Part shown: piece by piece, positions 1 through 6,907 of the stretch
How positions within the stretch are numbered: the stretch's first letter is position 1
How the letters are laid out: each line of letters starts with the position of its first letter
Assembly (NCBI GenBank): GCA_030148365.1
Contig: JASBTO010000162.1
Span: 1 to 13,968, forward strand
Length of the DNA stretch: 13,968 nt
Reading direction: 5' to 3'
DNA from: Kangiellaceae bacterium
GTDB lineage: Bacteria; Pseudomonadota; Gammaproteobacteria; Enterobacterales; Kangiellaceae
Made by a program: the position numbers and the translations under genes
Notes under the pieces: model-generated
What the model was told of the DNA's origin: nothing
Seen by the model: the letters and a program-made list of their open reading frames with translations, nothing else
Database searches by the model: none

Positions 1-576
1 CGTCGTGGCCGTGCCGCCCGGCTGCCGGATCCCGAAATCGATTCGCCCGGCATCGCCAATCCTGGAGACCAGGGCAAAGTTGACTTCCTGCCAACTGCGC
101 ACCGGTTTGCCATCAATGGTAAGAATTTCCTGGCCATCCTCAAGCCCTGCGCGCGCGGCAATGGAATCCGGTGTGATTTCACCGACCACCGGCTTCAGCG
201 CCGGCACGCCTATCATATAACTGACTCCGTAAAATACTATTGCCAGCAGAAAATTGGCGGCGGGACCGGCAGCCACGATTGCCGTGCGTCGCCAGAGCGC
301 CTGACGGTTGAAGGCGGCGGCGGCTTCCTCTTCCGGCACCTGGCCTTCCCGTTCATCAAGCATTTTCACGTAGCCGCCGAGGGGGATCATGCTGATCGTG
401 TACTCGGTTCCCTGCCGGTCGCGCCGCATCCAGAGCGGGCGCCCGAAGCCTACGGAAAATCTCAGCACTTTGACGCCAAGCCGGCGTGCGACCCAGAAGT
501 GGCCGAACTCATGGAAGGTGACCAGCACCCCCAACGCGACAATAAATGCGCCCAGATTCCAGGCAAAATCAAACAT
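1..576 (-). CDS. rseP: RseP site-2 intramembrane zinc metalloprotease (partial, N-terminal 192 residues)
   Basis: The N-terminal 192 codons are present; the reading frame stays open to the left edge, so the C-terminal part (usual family length about 450) is missing. The family cleaves the anti-sigma factor RseA in the inner membrane after DegS, releasing sigma-E. Visible are a first hydrophobic segment carrying the zinc-binding HEFGH at residues 22-26, the conserved GGYVKM stretch near 75-80, a second membrane segment containing AAGPAANF, and the start of the periplasmic PDZ region (VVGEITPDSIAARAGL, then the IDGKPV turn). The ATG at 576-574 has a strong Shine-Dalgarno (GAGGAG) lying inside the end of dxr and overlaps dxr by 8 nt. 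The family call is secure; the second catalytic motif (LDG) lies outside the window and cannot be checked. Confidence 0.96.
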   Translation of the reverse strand, partial: MFDFAWNLGAFIVALGVLVTFHEFGHFWVARRLGVKVLRFSVGFGRPLWMRRDRQGTEYTISMIPLGGYVKMLDEREGQVPEEEAAAAFNRQALWRRTAIVAAGPAANFLLAIVFYGVSYMIGVPALKPVVGEITPDSIAARAGLEDGQEILTIDGKPVRSWQEVNFALVSRIGDAGRIDFGIRQPGGTATT

Positions 577-1807
577 GTGCGCTCCTCGCCGCGGGCTTGC
601 GGCAGGCCTCAATCAGGTCGCGAACCCTGGCCCGGGCCTGGCGGTCCGCCTCAATGACGGCATCCAGAGTATCCGCCGCCTGCCACGGCATCGAGTTCAA
701 AGCCGCGCTAATCAATTCAGGGATCCGGGTAAAACCGATATCCCCCTCCAGAAAGGCCGCAACGGCTACCTCATTGGCGGCATTGATGATTGCCGGGGCC
801 GTACCGCCCTGCTCCAGAGCCTGGTAGGCCAGCTTGAGGCAGGGGAAGCGTTGCAAATCGGGCTGGACAAATTCGAGGGCGGCCATGTCGGTCAGATCGA
901 GGGGAGCAACCCCGGCGTCAATCCGCTCGGGCCAGGCCAGTGCGTGGGCAATCGGGGTGCGCATATCCGGATTCCCCATCTGCGCCAATACCGAGCCATC
1001 GGTATAGGAAACCATGGAGTGGACCACACTCTGCGGGTGCACGACCAGTTCAATCCGGTCAACGTCGACGCCGAACAGACGACAGGCCTCGATCAGCTCC
1101 AGTCCCTTGTTCATCATGGTTGCGGAGTCTACGGAAATTTTTCGGCCCATATCCCAATTGGGATGGGCGCAGGCTTCTTCCGGGGTTATCTGTTCAAAGC
1201 TATCAAGCGGCCTGTTCAGGAACGGGCCGCCGGAGCCGGTCAGCAAAATTTTATGGATGCCGGCACGGTCCGCTTCGCCGACCGCGAAGTACTCCGGCAA
1301 ACACTGGAAGATCGCATTGTGTTCGCTGTCGATGGGCAACAGGGTCGCGCTGCTACGGGCGACTTCTTCCATAAACAGGTCGCCCGACATTACCAGCGCT
1401 TCCTTGTTCGCCAGCAGCACCCGCTTGCCGGCCTTGACAGCCGCCAGGGTAGGCTCGAGTCCGGCGGCGCCGACAATGGCGGCCATCACGGTATCGACAT
1501 CTTCGTCACTGCTGACCTGACAGAGCCCGGTCTGACCGGACAGTACCCGGGTTTCCGGGCAGCAATCCCTGATTTCAGCTTCCAGCCATTCGGCTGCCGA
1601 TGACTCTGCCAGAACCGCAAAACGGGGTTGATACAGTCGACACTGCTCTGCCAGTTTCGCGGCGTTGCTGGCGGCCGTCAGCGCGTACACCCGGTACTTG
1701 CCCGGATGGCGGCTGATCACATCCAGCGTACTGCCACCGACCGAACCGGTCGAGCCAAGAATGGTAACCGTGCGCCCGGAAGCTGTGCCGGGGGATGTCA
1801 GAGGCAT
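569..1807 (-). CDS. dxr: 1-deoxy-D-xylulose 5-phosphate reductoisomerase
   Basis: Catalyses the NADPH-dependent rearrangement and reduction of DXP to MEP, the first committed step of the non-mevalonate isoprenoid pathway, in the cytoplasm. The protein has 412 residues (E. coli about 398). The Rossmann motif LGSTGSVG lies at 17-24, with Val where Ile is commoner. The LLANKEALVMSG motif is around 131-142. The metal ligands are D160 and E162 in PIDSEHNAIFQ and E237 in MNKGLELIEA. The flexible loop HPNWDMGRKISVDSATM is near 215-231. The ATG shares its A with the stop of cdsA (TGATG), so translation is probably coupled. The short N-terminal extension before the Rossmann motif explains the slightly larger size. 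It makes precursors used by UppS two genes upstream. Confidence 0.98.
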   Translation of the reverse strand: MPLTSPGTASGRTVTILGSTGSVGGSTLDVISRHPGKYRVYALTAASNAAKLAEQCRLYQPRFAVLAESSAAEWLEAEIRDCCPETRVLSGQTGLCQVSSDEDVDTVMAAIVGAAGLEPTLAAVKAGKRVLLANKEALVMSGDLFMEEVARSSATLLPIDSEHNAIFQCLPEYFAVGEADRAGIHKILLTGSGGPFLNRPLDSFEQITPEEACAHPNWDMGRKISVDSATMMNKGLELIEACRLFGVDVDRIELVVHPQSVVHSMVSYTDGSVLAQMGNPDMRTPIAHALAWPERIDAGVAPLDLTDMAALEFVQPDLQRFPCLKLAYQALEQGGTAPAIINAANEVAVAAFLEGDIGFTRIPELISAALNSMPWQAADTLDAVIEADRQARARVRDLIEACRKPAARSAHV

Positions 1808-2685
1808 CAGGCCAGTCCGCCCAGTTTCAGGGCCAGCAGGAAAAAGGGTGCCACGGCAATTGTGGAGTCAAGCCGATCGAGCAAGCCGCCATGACCCGGC
1901 AGGATCTGGCTACTGTCCTTGATACCGGCTTTACGCTTGCACATGCTTTCGAACAAATCTCCAAAAACTGAAATGATGACGAGCAGAATAACCACCGCGG
2001 CAAATATTGCCTTGTTGGCGACGGGCCAGCCCATCAACCAGATGCCGACGGAAGCCACGACCAACGCCAGAATCGCGCCGCCGATGGCGCCTTCCCAGGT
2101 TTTGCCCGGACTGACACTCGGCGCCAGCTTGTGCTTGCCGAGGGTCTTGCCGGCAAAATAGGCGCCAATGTCGGCGGCCCAGATAATGACCAGCATGAAC
2201 AATAAGACCCATGCGCCATGCAGGGGTTCCGGCAGGTATTGCAGGGCGCGCAACGACACCAGTGCGACAAAGGCACCGGGCAACAAAATCAGGCCCGCGA
2301 GGGCGCGAACGGCAAAGCCCCGCGCCCAGATACCCTGGGCTCGCGGATACAGAATGACCAGTATCCATCCGAGCAGCCACACGCACCAACTGGCGATCAA
2401 GATTGCCAGTGGCGCACTCATTTCCCATTTGCCGGGCCACAGCGGCGCGGGCCAGAACTCCACCACCGGGCTCAGCGCCCACAAAACGCCGATAATGCCC
2501 ATCACCAGCACACTGTAGGCCAGTCGCCCGAGAGGCCTGGTGATTTCCGACAGTCCTGCCCACTCCCAGGCCAACAGCCCGATGACCGGGATCAGCAGCA
2601 TCAGGAATTCATCGGGCGGCCTGACCAGCAGCAAAAATGCTACGGGAAGAAGTAACAGGGCCGTAATTACCCTTTGTTTCAGCAT
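1807..2685 (-). CDS. cdsA: Phosphatidate cytidylyltransferase (CDP-diglyceride synthetase)
   Basis: Integral inner-membrane enzyme converting phosphatidate and CTP to CDP-diacylglycerol, the precursor of all phospholipids. The 292 residues (E. coli 285) contain many hydrophobic segments, beginning with MLKQRVITALLLLPVAFLLL. The family signature lies at about 247-273 (SMCKRK.GIKDSS..LPGHGGLLDRLDS), preceded by ADIGAYFAGKTLGKHKLAPS and SPGKTWEG. The frame is open 33 codons further upstream into uppS, but I chose the ATG at 2685. It has a GGAG site about 10 nt upstream, and family proteins begin at this hydrophobic stretch. It starts 13 nt after the uppS stop and its own stop overlaps the dxr start by one base. 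Confidence 0.97.
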   Translation of the reverse strand: MLKQRVITALLLLPVAFLLLVRPPDEFLMLLIPVIGLLAWEWAGLSEITRPLGRLAYSVLVMGIIGVLWALSPVVEFWPAPLWPGKWEMSAPLAILIASWCVWLLGWILVILYPRAQGIWARGFAVRALAGLILLPGAFVALVSLRALQYLPEPLHGAWVLLFMLVIIWAADIGAYFAGKTLGKHKLAPSVSPGKTWEGAIGGAILALVVASVGIWLMGWPVANKAIFAAVVILLVIISVFGDLFESMCKRKAGIKDSSQILPGHGGLLDRLDSTIAVAPFFLLALKLGGLA

Positions 2686-2698
2686 GGATCTGGCTCCG

Positions 2699-3412
2699 TC
2701 ATGATTTGAGTTGCTCTCCCGTCTTGCCGAATCGGCGCTCCCGGCGGGCGAACTCGCCCAGGGCCCGGGCCATGGCATCCTCATCGAAGTCCGGCCACAA
2801 CTCCTCGGCGAAATAAAGTTCGCTATAGGCGCTCTGCCAGAGCAGAAAATTGCTGATCCGCATTTCTCCGCCGGTGCGGATCACCAAATCCGGTTCCGGA
2901 CAGCCGCTGGTAGTCAGTTGCCCGGCAAGGGATGCTTCGGTCATTTCCTTTCCCGCTTCGGCCAGGCGCCGGGCGGCCTGCAGTATATCCCACCTGCCGC
3001 CGTAATTGGCGGCGATCAAGAGCGTGAGCCCGTCGTTGTCACCGGTCAGGGCCTCCGCCTTGTCTATGGCTTGACGCAGAGCAGGATCAAATCGGCCATG
3101 GTCGCCGATAATCCGGAGCCGGACATTATTCTTGTGGAGCTTTTTTGATTCGTTGTTAAGGCTGGTGGCAAAGAGATCCATCAGAAAACTCACTTCCTCC
3201 TGCGGCCGTTGCCAGTTTTCACTACTGAAAGCGAAAAGAGTGAGTACTTTTACTCCCTGCTCGCTGCAATACTCGGCAACGCCCCGGGCTCGCTCCATCC
3301 CCGCCTTGTGCCCCATCACCCGCTTTTTCCCACGCTGCCGCGCCCAGCGGCCATTACCATCCATGATAATCGCAACGTGGTGGGGGATCCTCTCAGGGTC
3401 TGGCTGATTCAA
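2699..3412 (-). CDS. uppS: Undecaprenyl diphosphate synthase (cis-prenyltransferase)
   Basis: Condenses isopentenyl diphosphate onto farnesyl diphosphate to give the C55 carrier lipid for peptidoglycan and O-antigen synthesis. The hallmark VAIIMDGNGRWARQRGKKR lies near the N-terminus with the catalytic Asp, and the substrate-binding motif RTGGEMRISNFLLWQSAYSELYF lies near the C-terminus. There is no ATG before the one inside the active-site motif, so the start must be a non-ATG codon. I chose TTG at 3412-3410 because AGGA lies 7 nt upstream (237 residues). A TTG 30 nt further upstream (3442, 247 residues) lacks a Shine-Dalgarno and sits directly after a hairpin. The product feeds from the MEP pathway, to which dxr in the same cluster belongs. 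Only the start is uncertain. Confidence 0.96.
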   Translation of the reverse strand: MNQPDPERIPHHVAIIMDGNGRWARQRGKKRVMGHKAGMERARGVAEYCSEQGVKVLTLFAFSSENWQRPQEEVSFLMDLFATSLNNESKKLHKNNVRLRIIGDHGRFDPALRQAIDKAEALTGDNDGLTLLIAANYGGRWDILQAARRLAEAGKEMTEASLAGQLTTSGCPEPDLVIRTGGEMRISNFLLWQSAYSELYFAEELWPDFDEDAMARALGEFARRERRFGKTGEQLKS

Positions 3413-3447
3413 TGGGCTTTCCTGGGTCAGGGGGTCCAACAACAGAA

Positions 3448-3468
3448 CGCCGTGAAAAGGTCACGGCG
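3448..3468 (-). terminator. Hairpin between frr and uppS, possible weak terminator or attenuator
   Basis: A perfect 8-bp inverted repeat (CGCCGTGA / TCACGGCG) with a 5-nt loop lies 34 nt after the frr stop. In the direction of transcription it is followed by TTCTGTTGTT, an interrupted T-rich stretch. This is the geometry of a leaky intrinsic terminator. It sits upstream of the preferred uppS start, within the untranslated gap. It could instead be an RNA processing or stability element. Confidence 0.5.
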
Positions 3469-3502
3469 CTCGACGGTAGTTACAGACGGATTCTGATGGC
3501 TA

Positions 3503-4060
3503 TCAGATTTCCATCAACTCCTCTTCCTTATCTGCGGTCGTCGAATCTATTTCGCCAATCTTGCTGTCCGTCAGCTTCTGAATTTCATCTTCAGCACGGC
3601 GAGCTTCGTCTTCCGACATTTCCTTTTCTTTCAGCAAATCCTTGAACTGGTTGTTGGCGTCCCGGCGAATGTTCCGCACTGCAACCTTGGCCGCTTCAGC
3701 TTCGCCTCTGACCACCTTGACGAGATCCTTGCGGCGCTCCTCGGTGAGCGGCGGCAGCGGGATCCGGATTGCGGTACCGGCAGTATTCGGATTCAGTCCC
3801 AGATCGGAATTCCTGATCGCTTTCTCGACATCACCCACCGCATTCCGATCAAAAGGCGTAACGAGAAGGGTGCGGGGATCCTGGACATTGATGCTGGCAA
3901 CCTGATTGATAGGCGTATCGGCCCCGTAATAACTTACTTTCAGATGCTCGAGCAGGCTCGGATGGGCCCGGCCGGTACGCACCTTGGCCAAATCGTGCTT
4001 GAAGGAATCAATGGTCTTGTCCATCCGGTTCCTGGCATCAGACTTGATTTCGTTTATCAA
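3503..4060 (-). CDS. frr: Ribosome recycling factor
   Basis: With EF-G it splits the post-termination ribosome in the cytoplasm. The 185-residue length equals the family norm. The sequence shows the helical-bundle repeats M.KTIDSFKHDLAKVRTGRAHPSLLEHL, the domain II stretch around DPRTLLVTPFDRNAVGDVEKAI, and the C-terminal helix KVAVRNIRRDANNQFKDLLKEKEMSEDEARRAEDEIQKLTD. The start is a TTG (4060-4058) with a strong AGGAG eight bases upstream (4069-4073). No in-frame ATG exists before residue 13, which would cut into the first helix. A 161-nt gap separates it from pyrH, unlike the tight spacing elsewhere, and a possible promoter and hairpin lie there. Confidence 0.97.
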   Translation of the reverse strand: MINEIKSDARNRMDKTIDSFKHDLAKVRTGRAHPSLLEHLKVSYYGADTPINQVASINVQDPRTLLVTPFDRNAVGDVEKAIRNSDLGLNPNTAGTAIRIPLPPLTEERRKDLVKVVRGEAEAAKVAVRNIRRDANNQFKDLLKEKEMSEDEARRAEDEIQKLTDSKIGEIDSTTADKEEELMEI

Positions 4061-4111
4061 CGTGAACTCTCCTGGTTAAACACTGTGTCGCTGGTCGTTT
4101 GTATCCTGACT

Positions 4112-4142
4112 TGCGGGCTGCTGGTAGCCCCTGCAGTCCGCA
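4112..4142 (-). promoter_or_regulatory. Imperfect 31-nt palindrome in the frr 5' untranslated region
   Basis: Centred on 4127, the transcript could fold with arms TGCGG/CCGCA, then CTGC/GCAG, then GG/CC, separated by two symmetric single mismatches, around a 5-nt loop (GGCTA). If the adjacent candidate promoter is real, the structure would lie at or very near the 5' end of the frr mRNA, where stem-loops commonly protect transcripts. No T-run follows, so it is not a typical terminator. No function is known to me. Confidence 0.4.
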
Positions 4143-4145
4143 GGC

Positions 4146-4174
4146 AATGTAGACTACCCTGCCGGGAACTGCAA
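4146..4174 (-). promoter_or_regulatory. Candidate sigma-70 promoter for frr
   Basis: TTGCAG (4174-4169) and TACATT (4151-4146) are separated by 17 nt on the minus strand, in the otherwise unexplained 161-nt gap between pyrH and frr. The -10 matches 4 of 6 consensus bases and the -35 only 3 of 6, so this is a moderate match by eye. A separate frr promoter is known in E. coli, which makes it plausible. Confidence 0.35.
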
Positions 4175-4221
4175 GACAATGGCCCGAACCCGGTGTCGAC
4201 CTGTTCAGACCGGACTTGCCG

Positions 4222-4959
4222 CTAGTTCCGGATCAGCGTGCCTTCGTCCTTGCCCTGCAGAACCTTGAGCAAGGCACCGGGCCGGTTCATGTTGAAAACC
4301 TTGATTTTTTTACAATGGTCCCGGGCCAGACAGAACGCGGTGAGATCCATGATGGCCAGCTCCCGGTCCAGAGCCTCGGCGTAGGACAACTCGCTGTACT
4401 TGACCGCCTCCGGGAAGCGCTCCGGATCGGCGGAGTAAACGCCGTCGACCTTGGTCGCTTTCAGTATCACATCGGCATCAATCTCGATGCCGCGCAGGCA
4501 GGCAGCGGTATCCGTGGTAAAGAAGGGACTGCCGGTACCGGCACAGAAAATCACGACATTGCCGGCCTGCATGAAGCGAATCGCAAAGCGTCGGTCATAA
4601 TCCTCACAGACACCGGTCAGGGAAATGGCGGACATCACCCGGGTCGGTTGTCCGAGGCGCTCGAGGGAATCCTGCAGCGCCAGGGAGTTCATGACCGTCG
4701 CCAGCATGCCCATGTGGTCGCCGGCAACGCGATTCATGCCGGCATCGGCCAGTTTTTGGCCGCGAAACAGGTTGCCGCCACCAATCACAACGCCAACCTG
4801 CACACCCATCTTTACAAGTTCCCGGATTTCCGCCGCCATACGATCCAGTACTTCAGGGTCGATCCCGAAGGACTCGACCCCCATGAGTGCTTCGCCGCTC
4901 AGCTTGAGCAAAACCCGGTTGGGCAATTCCTGCCCGTCCGGTTGACGTTCGTCGGTCAT
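4222..4959 (-). CDS. pyrH: Uridylate kinase (UMP kinase)
   Basis: Phosphorylates UMP to UDP using ATP in the cytoplasm; the bacterial enzyme is a hexamer of the amino-acid-kinase fold. The 245 residues (E. coli 241) show VLLKLSGEALMG (16-27), the glycine-rich VVIGGGNLFRG (57-67), DHMGMLATVMNSLALQ (81-96), the GTGSPFFTTDTAA loop (141-153) and ILKATKVDGVYSADP (165-179). I chose the ATG at 4959, four bases after the tsf stop. A GTG at 4974 would add five residues and overlap tsf by 11 nt, but it has no better ribosome site. It ends with TAG before a long gap to frr. Confidence 0.97.
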   Translation of the reverse strand: MTDERQPDGQELPNRVLLKLSGEALMGVESFGIDPEVLDRMAAEIRELVKMGVQVGVVIGGGNLFRGQKLADAGMNRVAGDHMGMLATVMNSLALQDSLERLGQPTRVMSAISLTGVCEDYDRRFAIRFMQAGNVVIFCAGTGSPFFTTDTAACLRGIEIDADVILKATKVDGVYSADPERFPEAVKYSELSYAEALDRELAIMDLTAFCLARDHCKKIKVFNMNRPGALLKVLQGKDEGTLIRN

Positions 4960-4963
4960 GAGA

Positions 4964-5839
4964 TCAGTTACCACCCATCTGGGCTTTTACTTCGGCCGCG
5001 AAGTCTTCTTCTTTCTTCTCGATGCCTTCACCCACTTCAAAGCGGGTAAAACCGGCGATGTCAGCATTCCTGGACTTGAGCAGGTCACCGACGCTGGTGG
5101 AGGGGTCCTTCACGAAAGACTGGCCGGTCAGGCTGATTTCATTGACGAACTTCTTCATCCGTCCGCCGATCATCTTTTCGACGATTTCAGCCGGCTTGCC
5201 GGATTCCAGTGCCTGGGCCATGAAGATCTCTTTCTCCTTGGCGAGCAGGTCTTCAGAAACCTGCTCCGGCTTGGCAACCTGCGGGTTGCTGGCCGCGACA
5301 TGCATGGCGATGTCCCGGGCCAGTTCCTGATCGCCGCCTTCCAGAGCCACGACCACGCCGATTCGGCCGCCGTGAATATAGGAACCCAACACATCGCCGG
5401 TAACGATCTGCACCCGACGGACGCTGATGTTCTCGCCAATCTTGGCGATCAGGGCAGCGCGGGCTTCCTCGACGGACTCGCCGGAGGGGATGTTCGCGGC
5501 GAGCAGGCTGGCCACGTCTTCCAGTTCACCCGCCAGGGCGACATCGGCCACGGCATTGGCAAAGCCGAGGAAATTTTCGTCGCGAGCGACAAAATCGGTT
5601 TCGCTGTTGATTTCAACCATGACCGCTTTTTTGCCGTCTTCGCTGGCGCGCGCAATAATCACGCCTTCCGCGGCGATGCGACCGGCTTTCTTGGCCGCTT
5701 TGGCCTGGCCGGATTTACGCATGTTTTCAATCGCCTGCTCGATATCACCACCGGTCTCGACCAGGGCTTTCTTGCATTCCATCATGCCTGCGCCGGTGCG
5801 CTCACGTAATTCTTTAACCAATGCCGCCGTAACTGCCAT
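4964..5839 (-). CDS. tsf: Translation elongation factor Ts
   Basis: Guanine-nucleotide exchange factor that recycles EF-Tu-GDP. At 291 residues it is close to E. coli (283). The N-terminal UBA-like signature LRERTGAGMMECKKAL lies at 11-26. The TDF of SETDFVARDENF (about 79-90) contains the Asp-Phe pair that inserts into EF-Tu near its Mg2+ site. The remaining dimerisation and C-terminal regions are complete. The ATG at 5839 has GGAG about 10 nt upstream. It lies 89 nt after rpsB, a gap that contains a classic terminator hairpin, so its expression may be lower than or uncoupled from rpsB. Confidence 0.98.
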   Translation of the reverse strand: MAVTAALVKELRERTGAGMMECKKALVETGGDIEQAIENMRKSGQAKAAKKAGRIAAEGVIIARASEDGKKAVMVEINSETDFVARDENFLGFANAVADVALAGELEDVASLLAANIPSGESVEEARAALIAKIGENISVRRVQIVTGDVLGSYIHGGRIGVVVALEGGDQELARDIAMHVAASNPQVAKPEQVSEDLLAKEKEIFMAQALESGKPAEIVEKMIGGRMKKFVNEISLTGQSFVKDPSTSVGDLLKSRNADIAGFTRFEVGEGIEKKEEDFAAEVKAQMGGN

Positions 5840-5883
5840 GATTTTGTCTCCGCTTGACTGCTTGAATCTTGAATTAGGGTTTC

Positions 5884-5908
5884 AAAAAAGGGGGCAACGG
5901 CCCCCTTT
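5884..5908 (-). terminator. Intrinsic terminator or attenuator between rpsB and tsf
   Basis: On the minus strand a 9-bp stem (AAAGGGGGC / GCCCCCTTT) with a 4-nt loop (CGTT) is followed by a run of six T, the first three of which are in the stem. It starts 20 nt after the rpsB stop. The shape is that of a strong Rho-independent terminator. As tsf follows on the same strand with no obvious promoter of its own in the remaining 44 nt, partial read-through is likely. A partial terminator at this same place is known for E. coli rpsB-tsf. Confidence 0.85.
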
Positions 5909-5928
5909 CTATATAGTACCGGACCGTA

Positions 5929-6669
5929 TTACTCGCCAGCTTCGGCTTCGACAAACTCGTCGGTCGCCGCCTGGTCGCCAACGGAAACGCTTTCTTTCGC
6001 TTCCAGAATGGCATCGGCTGCAGCACTCAGGTACAGATTGATTGCGCCCATGGCGTCATCGTTACCGGGGATGATGTATTCGACACCGTCCGGGTTGGAA
6101 TTGGTATCGACTACCGCAACCACGGGAATGCCCATCTTCTGGGCTTCGCTGATGGCGATGCGCTCATGATCGGCATCGATCACGAACAAGGCATCGGGCA
6201 GTCCGCCCATTTCCTTGATACCGCCGATACTTTTCTCGAGCTTTTCCATTTCGCGGGTCAGCATCAGACGCTCTTTCTTGGTCAAACGGTCGAAAGTGCC
6301 GTCGGAGCTCTGGACTTCAAGATCCTGCAGTCGCTTGATGGACTGGCGAATGGTCTTGTAGTTGGTGAGCATGCCGCCCAACCAGCGCTTGTCGACGAAG
6401 TACTGACCGCAACGGGTCGCTTCATCACGGACCGGCTCGCTGGCCGCGCGCTTGGTACCGACAAAAAGGATTTTGCCCTTTTTGGCAGCAACGGAACCGA
6501 GGAAGTTAAGTGCATCCTGGAACATGGGCAAACTGTGTTCCAGGTTGATGATGTGGATCTTGTTACGGGCGCCGAAAATGTAAGGTTTCATTTTCGGGTT
6601 CCAGAACCGGGTCTTGTGCCCAAAGTGCACACCGGCTTTCAACATATCACGCATGGTGACTTTAGCCAT
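5929..6669 (-). CDS. rpsB: Small ribosomal subunit protein S2
   Basis: Component of the 30S subunit, assembled late, which recruits S1. The 246 residues (E. coli 241) begin MAKVTMRDMLKAGVHFGHKTRFWNPKM and include IFGARNKIHIINLEHSLPMF, the LFVGTKRAASEPVRDEA region, KRWLGGMLTNYKTIRQSIKRL, and GLPDALFVIDADHERIAISEAQKMGIPVVAVVDTNSNPDGVEYIIPGNDDA, all diagnostic of S2, then an acidic tail. The ATG at 6669 has GGAG nine bases upstream. It is the first gene of the minus-strand cluster and is preceded by a long leader and a good promoter. Confidence 0.99.
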   Translation of the reverse strand: MAKVTMRDMLKAGVHFGHKTRFWNPKMKPYIFGARNKIHIINLEHSLPMFQDALNFLGSVAAKKGKILFVGTKRAASEPVRDEATRCGQYFVDKRWLGGMLTNYKTIRQSIKRLQDLEVQSSDGTFDRLTKKERLMLTREMEKLEKSIGGIKEMGGLPDALFVIDADHERIAISEAQKMGIPVVAVVDTNSNPDGVEYIIPGNDDAMGAINLYLSAAADAILEAKESVSVGDQAATDEFVEAEAGE

Positions 6670-6815
6670 TTACATACTCTCCAGATTTCAGGGTTAGGCC
6701 TCCGCAAACCCCATAACGCCAACCCTTATTCAGGGCACCCTGGCGCATGTGCCGGTTTACGTGTGTAATTCAAAGTCGAACTTCAGTAAAATAGTCGCAA
6801 CTTTGCCGTATTTCG
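6670..6815 (-). promoter_or_regulatory. rpsB 5' leader, probable S2 autoregulatory mRNA region
   Basis: About 145 nt lie between the predicted transcription start and the rpsB ATG. The leader can form a stem GGGTT/AACCC (6707-6711 with 6691-6695) whose 11-nt loop contains GGAGGCC, and upstream a CCCT/AGGG stem within 6723-6735. In E. coli, S2 represses rpsB-tsf through such a leader, and as I recall the E. coli leader has a similar GGAGGC-TAACCC element. The structural match here is judged by eye only. Confidence 0.5.
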
Positions 6816-6822
6816 GGCGCGC

Positions 6823-6851
6823 TTTATACCATATTAATACCGGGACGACAA
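6823..6851 (-). promoter_or_regulatory. rpsB promoter, extended -10 with GC-rich discriminator
   Basis: The minus strand carries TTGTCG (6851-6846), a 17-nt spacer, and TATAAA (6828-6823) preceded by TG one base upstream (TGGTATAAA). It is followed immediately by GCGCGCCCG. The -10 matches 5 of 6 and the -35 4 of 6 consensus bases. The GC-rich discriminator is typical of ribosomal promoters under stringent (ppGpp/DksA) control. The predicted start is near 6813-6816. Confidence 0.75.
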
Positions 6852-6852
6852 C

Positions 6853-6858
6853 GATAAT
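6853..6858 (+). promoter_or_regulatory. Candidate -10 element for map operon
   Basis: GATAAT matches 5 of 6 bases of the sigma-70 -10 consensus, about 50 nt before the map start. No convincing -35 is seen at 16-18 nt upstream, so this is a weak call. Another possibility is TTGCCG (6803-6808) with TATACC (6825-6830) at 16 nt, overlapping the rpsB promoter on the other strand. Confidence 0.25.
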
Positions 6859-6907
6859 TCGCCCGGGGCTGGCTCTGCGCGCCCGCCGATAACCGAGAAT
6901 TCAATTA

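Noticed and set aside
389..1603. A 404-codon open frame on the plus strand opposite dxr
   Set aside because: It runs exactly antisense to a gene with full family motifs, and its predicted protein is rich in Gly, Gln, Arg and His without recognisable motifs, as expected of a GC-rich shadow frame.
1807..2784. A longer cdsA starting at 2784
   Set aside because: It would overlap uppS by 86 nt and add 33 polar residues before the first membrane span; the ATG at 2685 has a good ribosome site and matches the family start.
4216..5809. Two open frames of about 280 codons on the plus strand opposite pyrH and tsf
   Set aside because: Both are antisense to well-identified genes and lack motifs or promoter signals.
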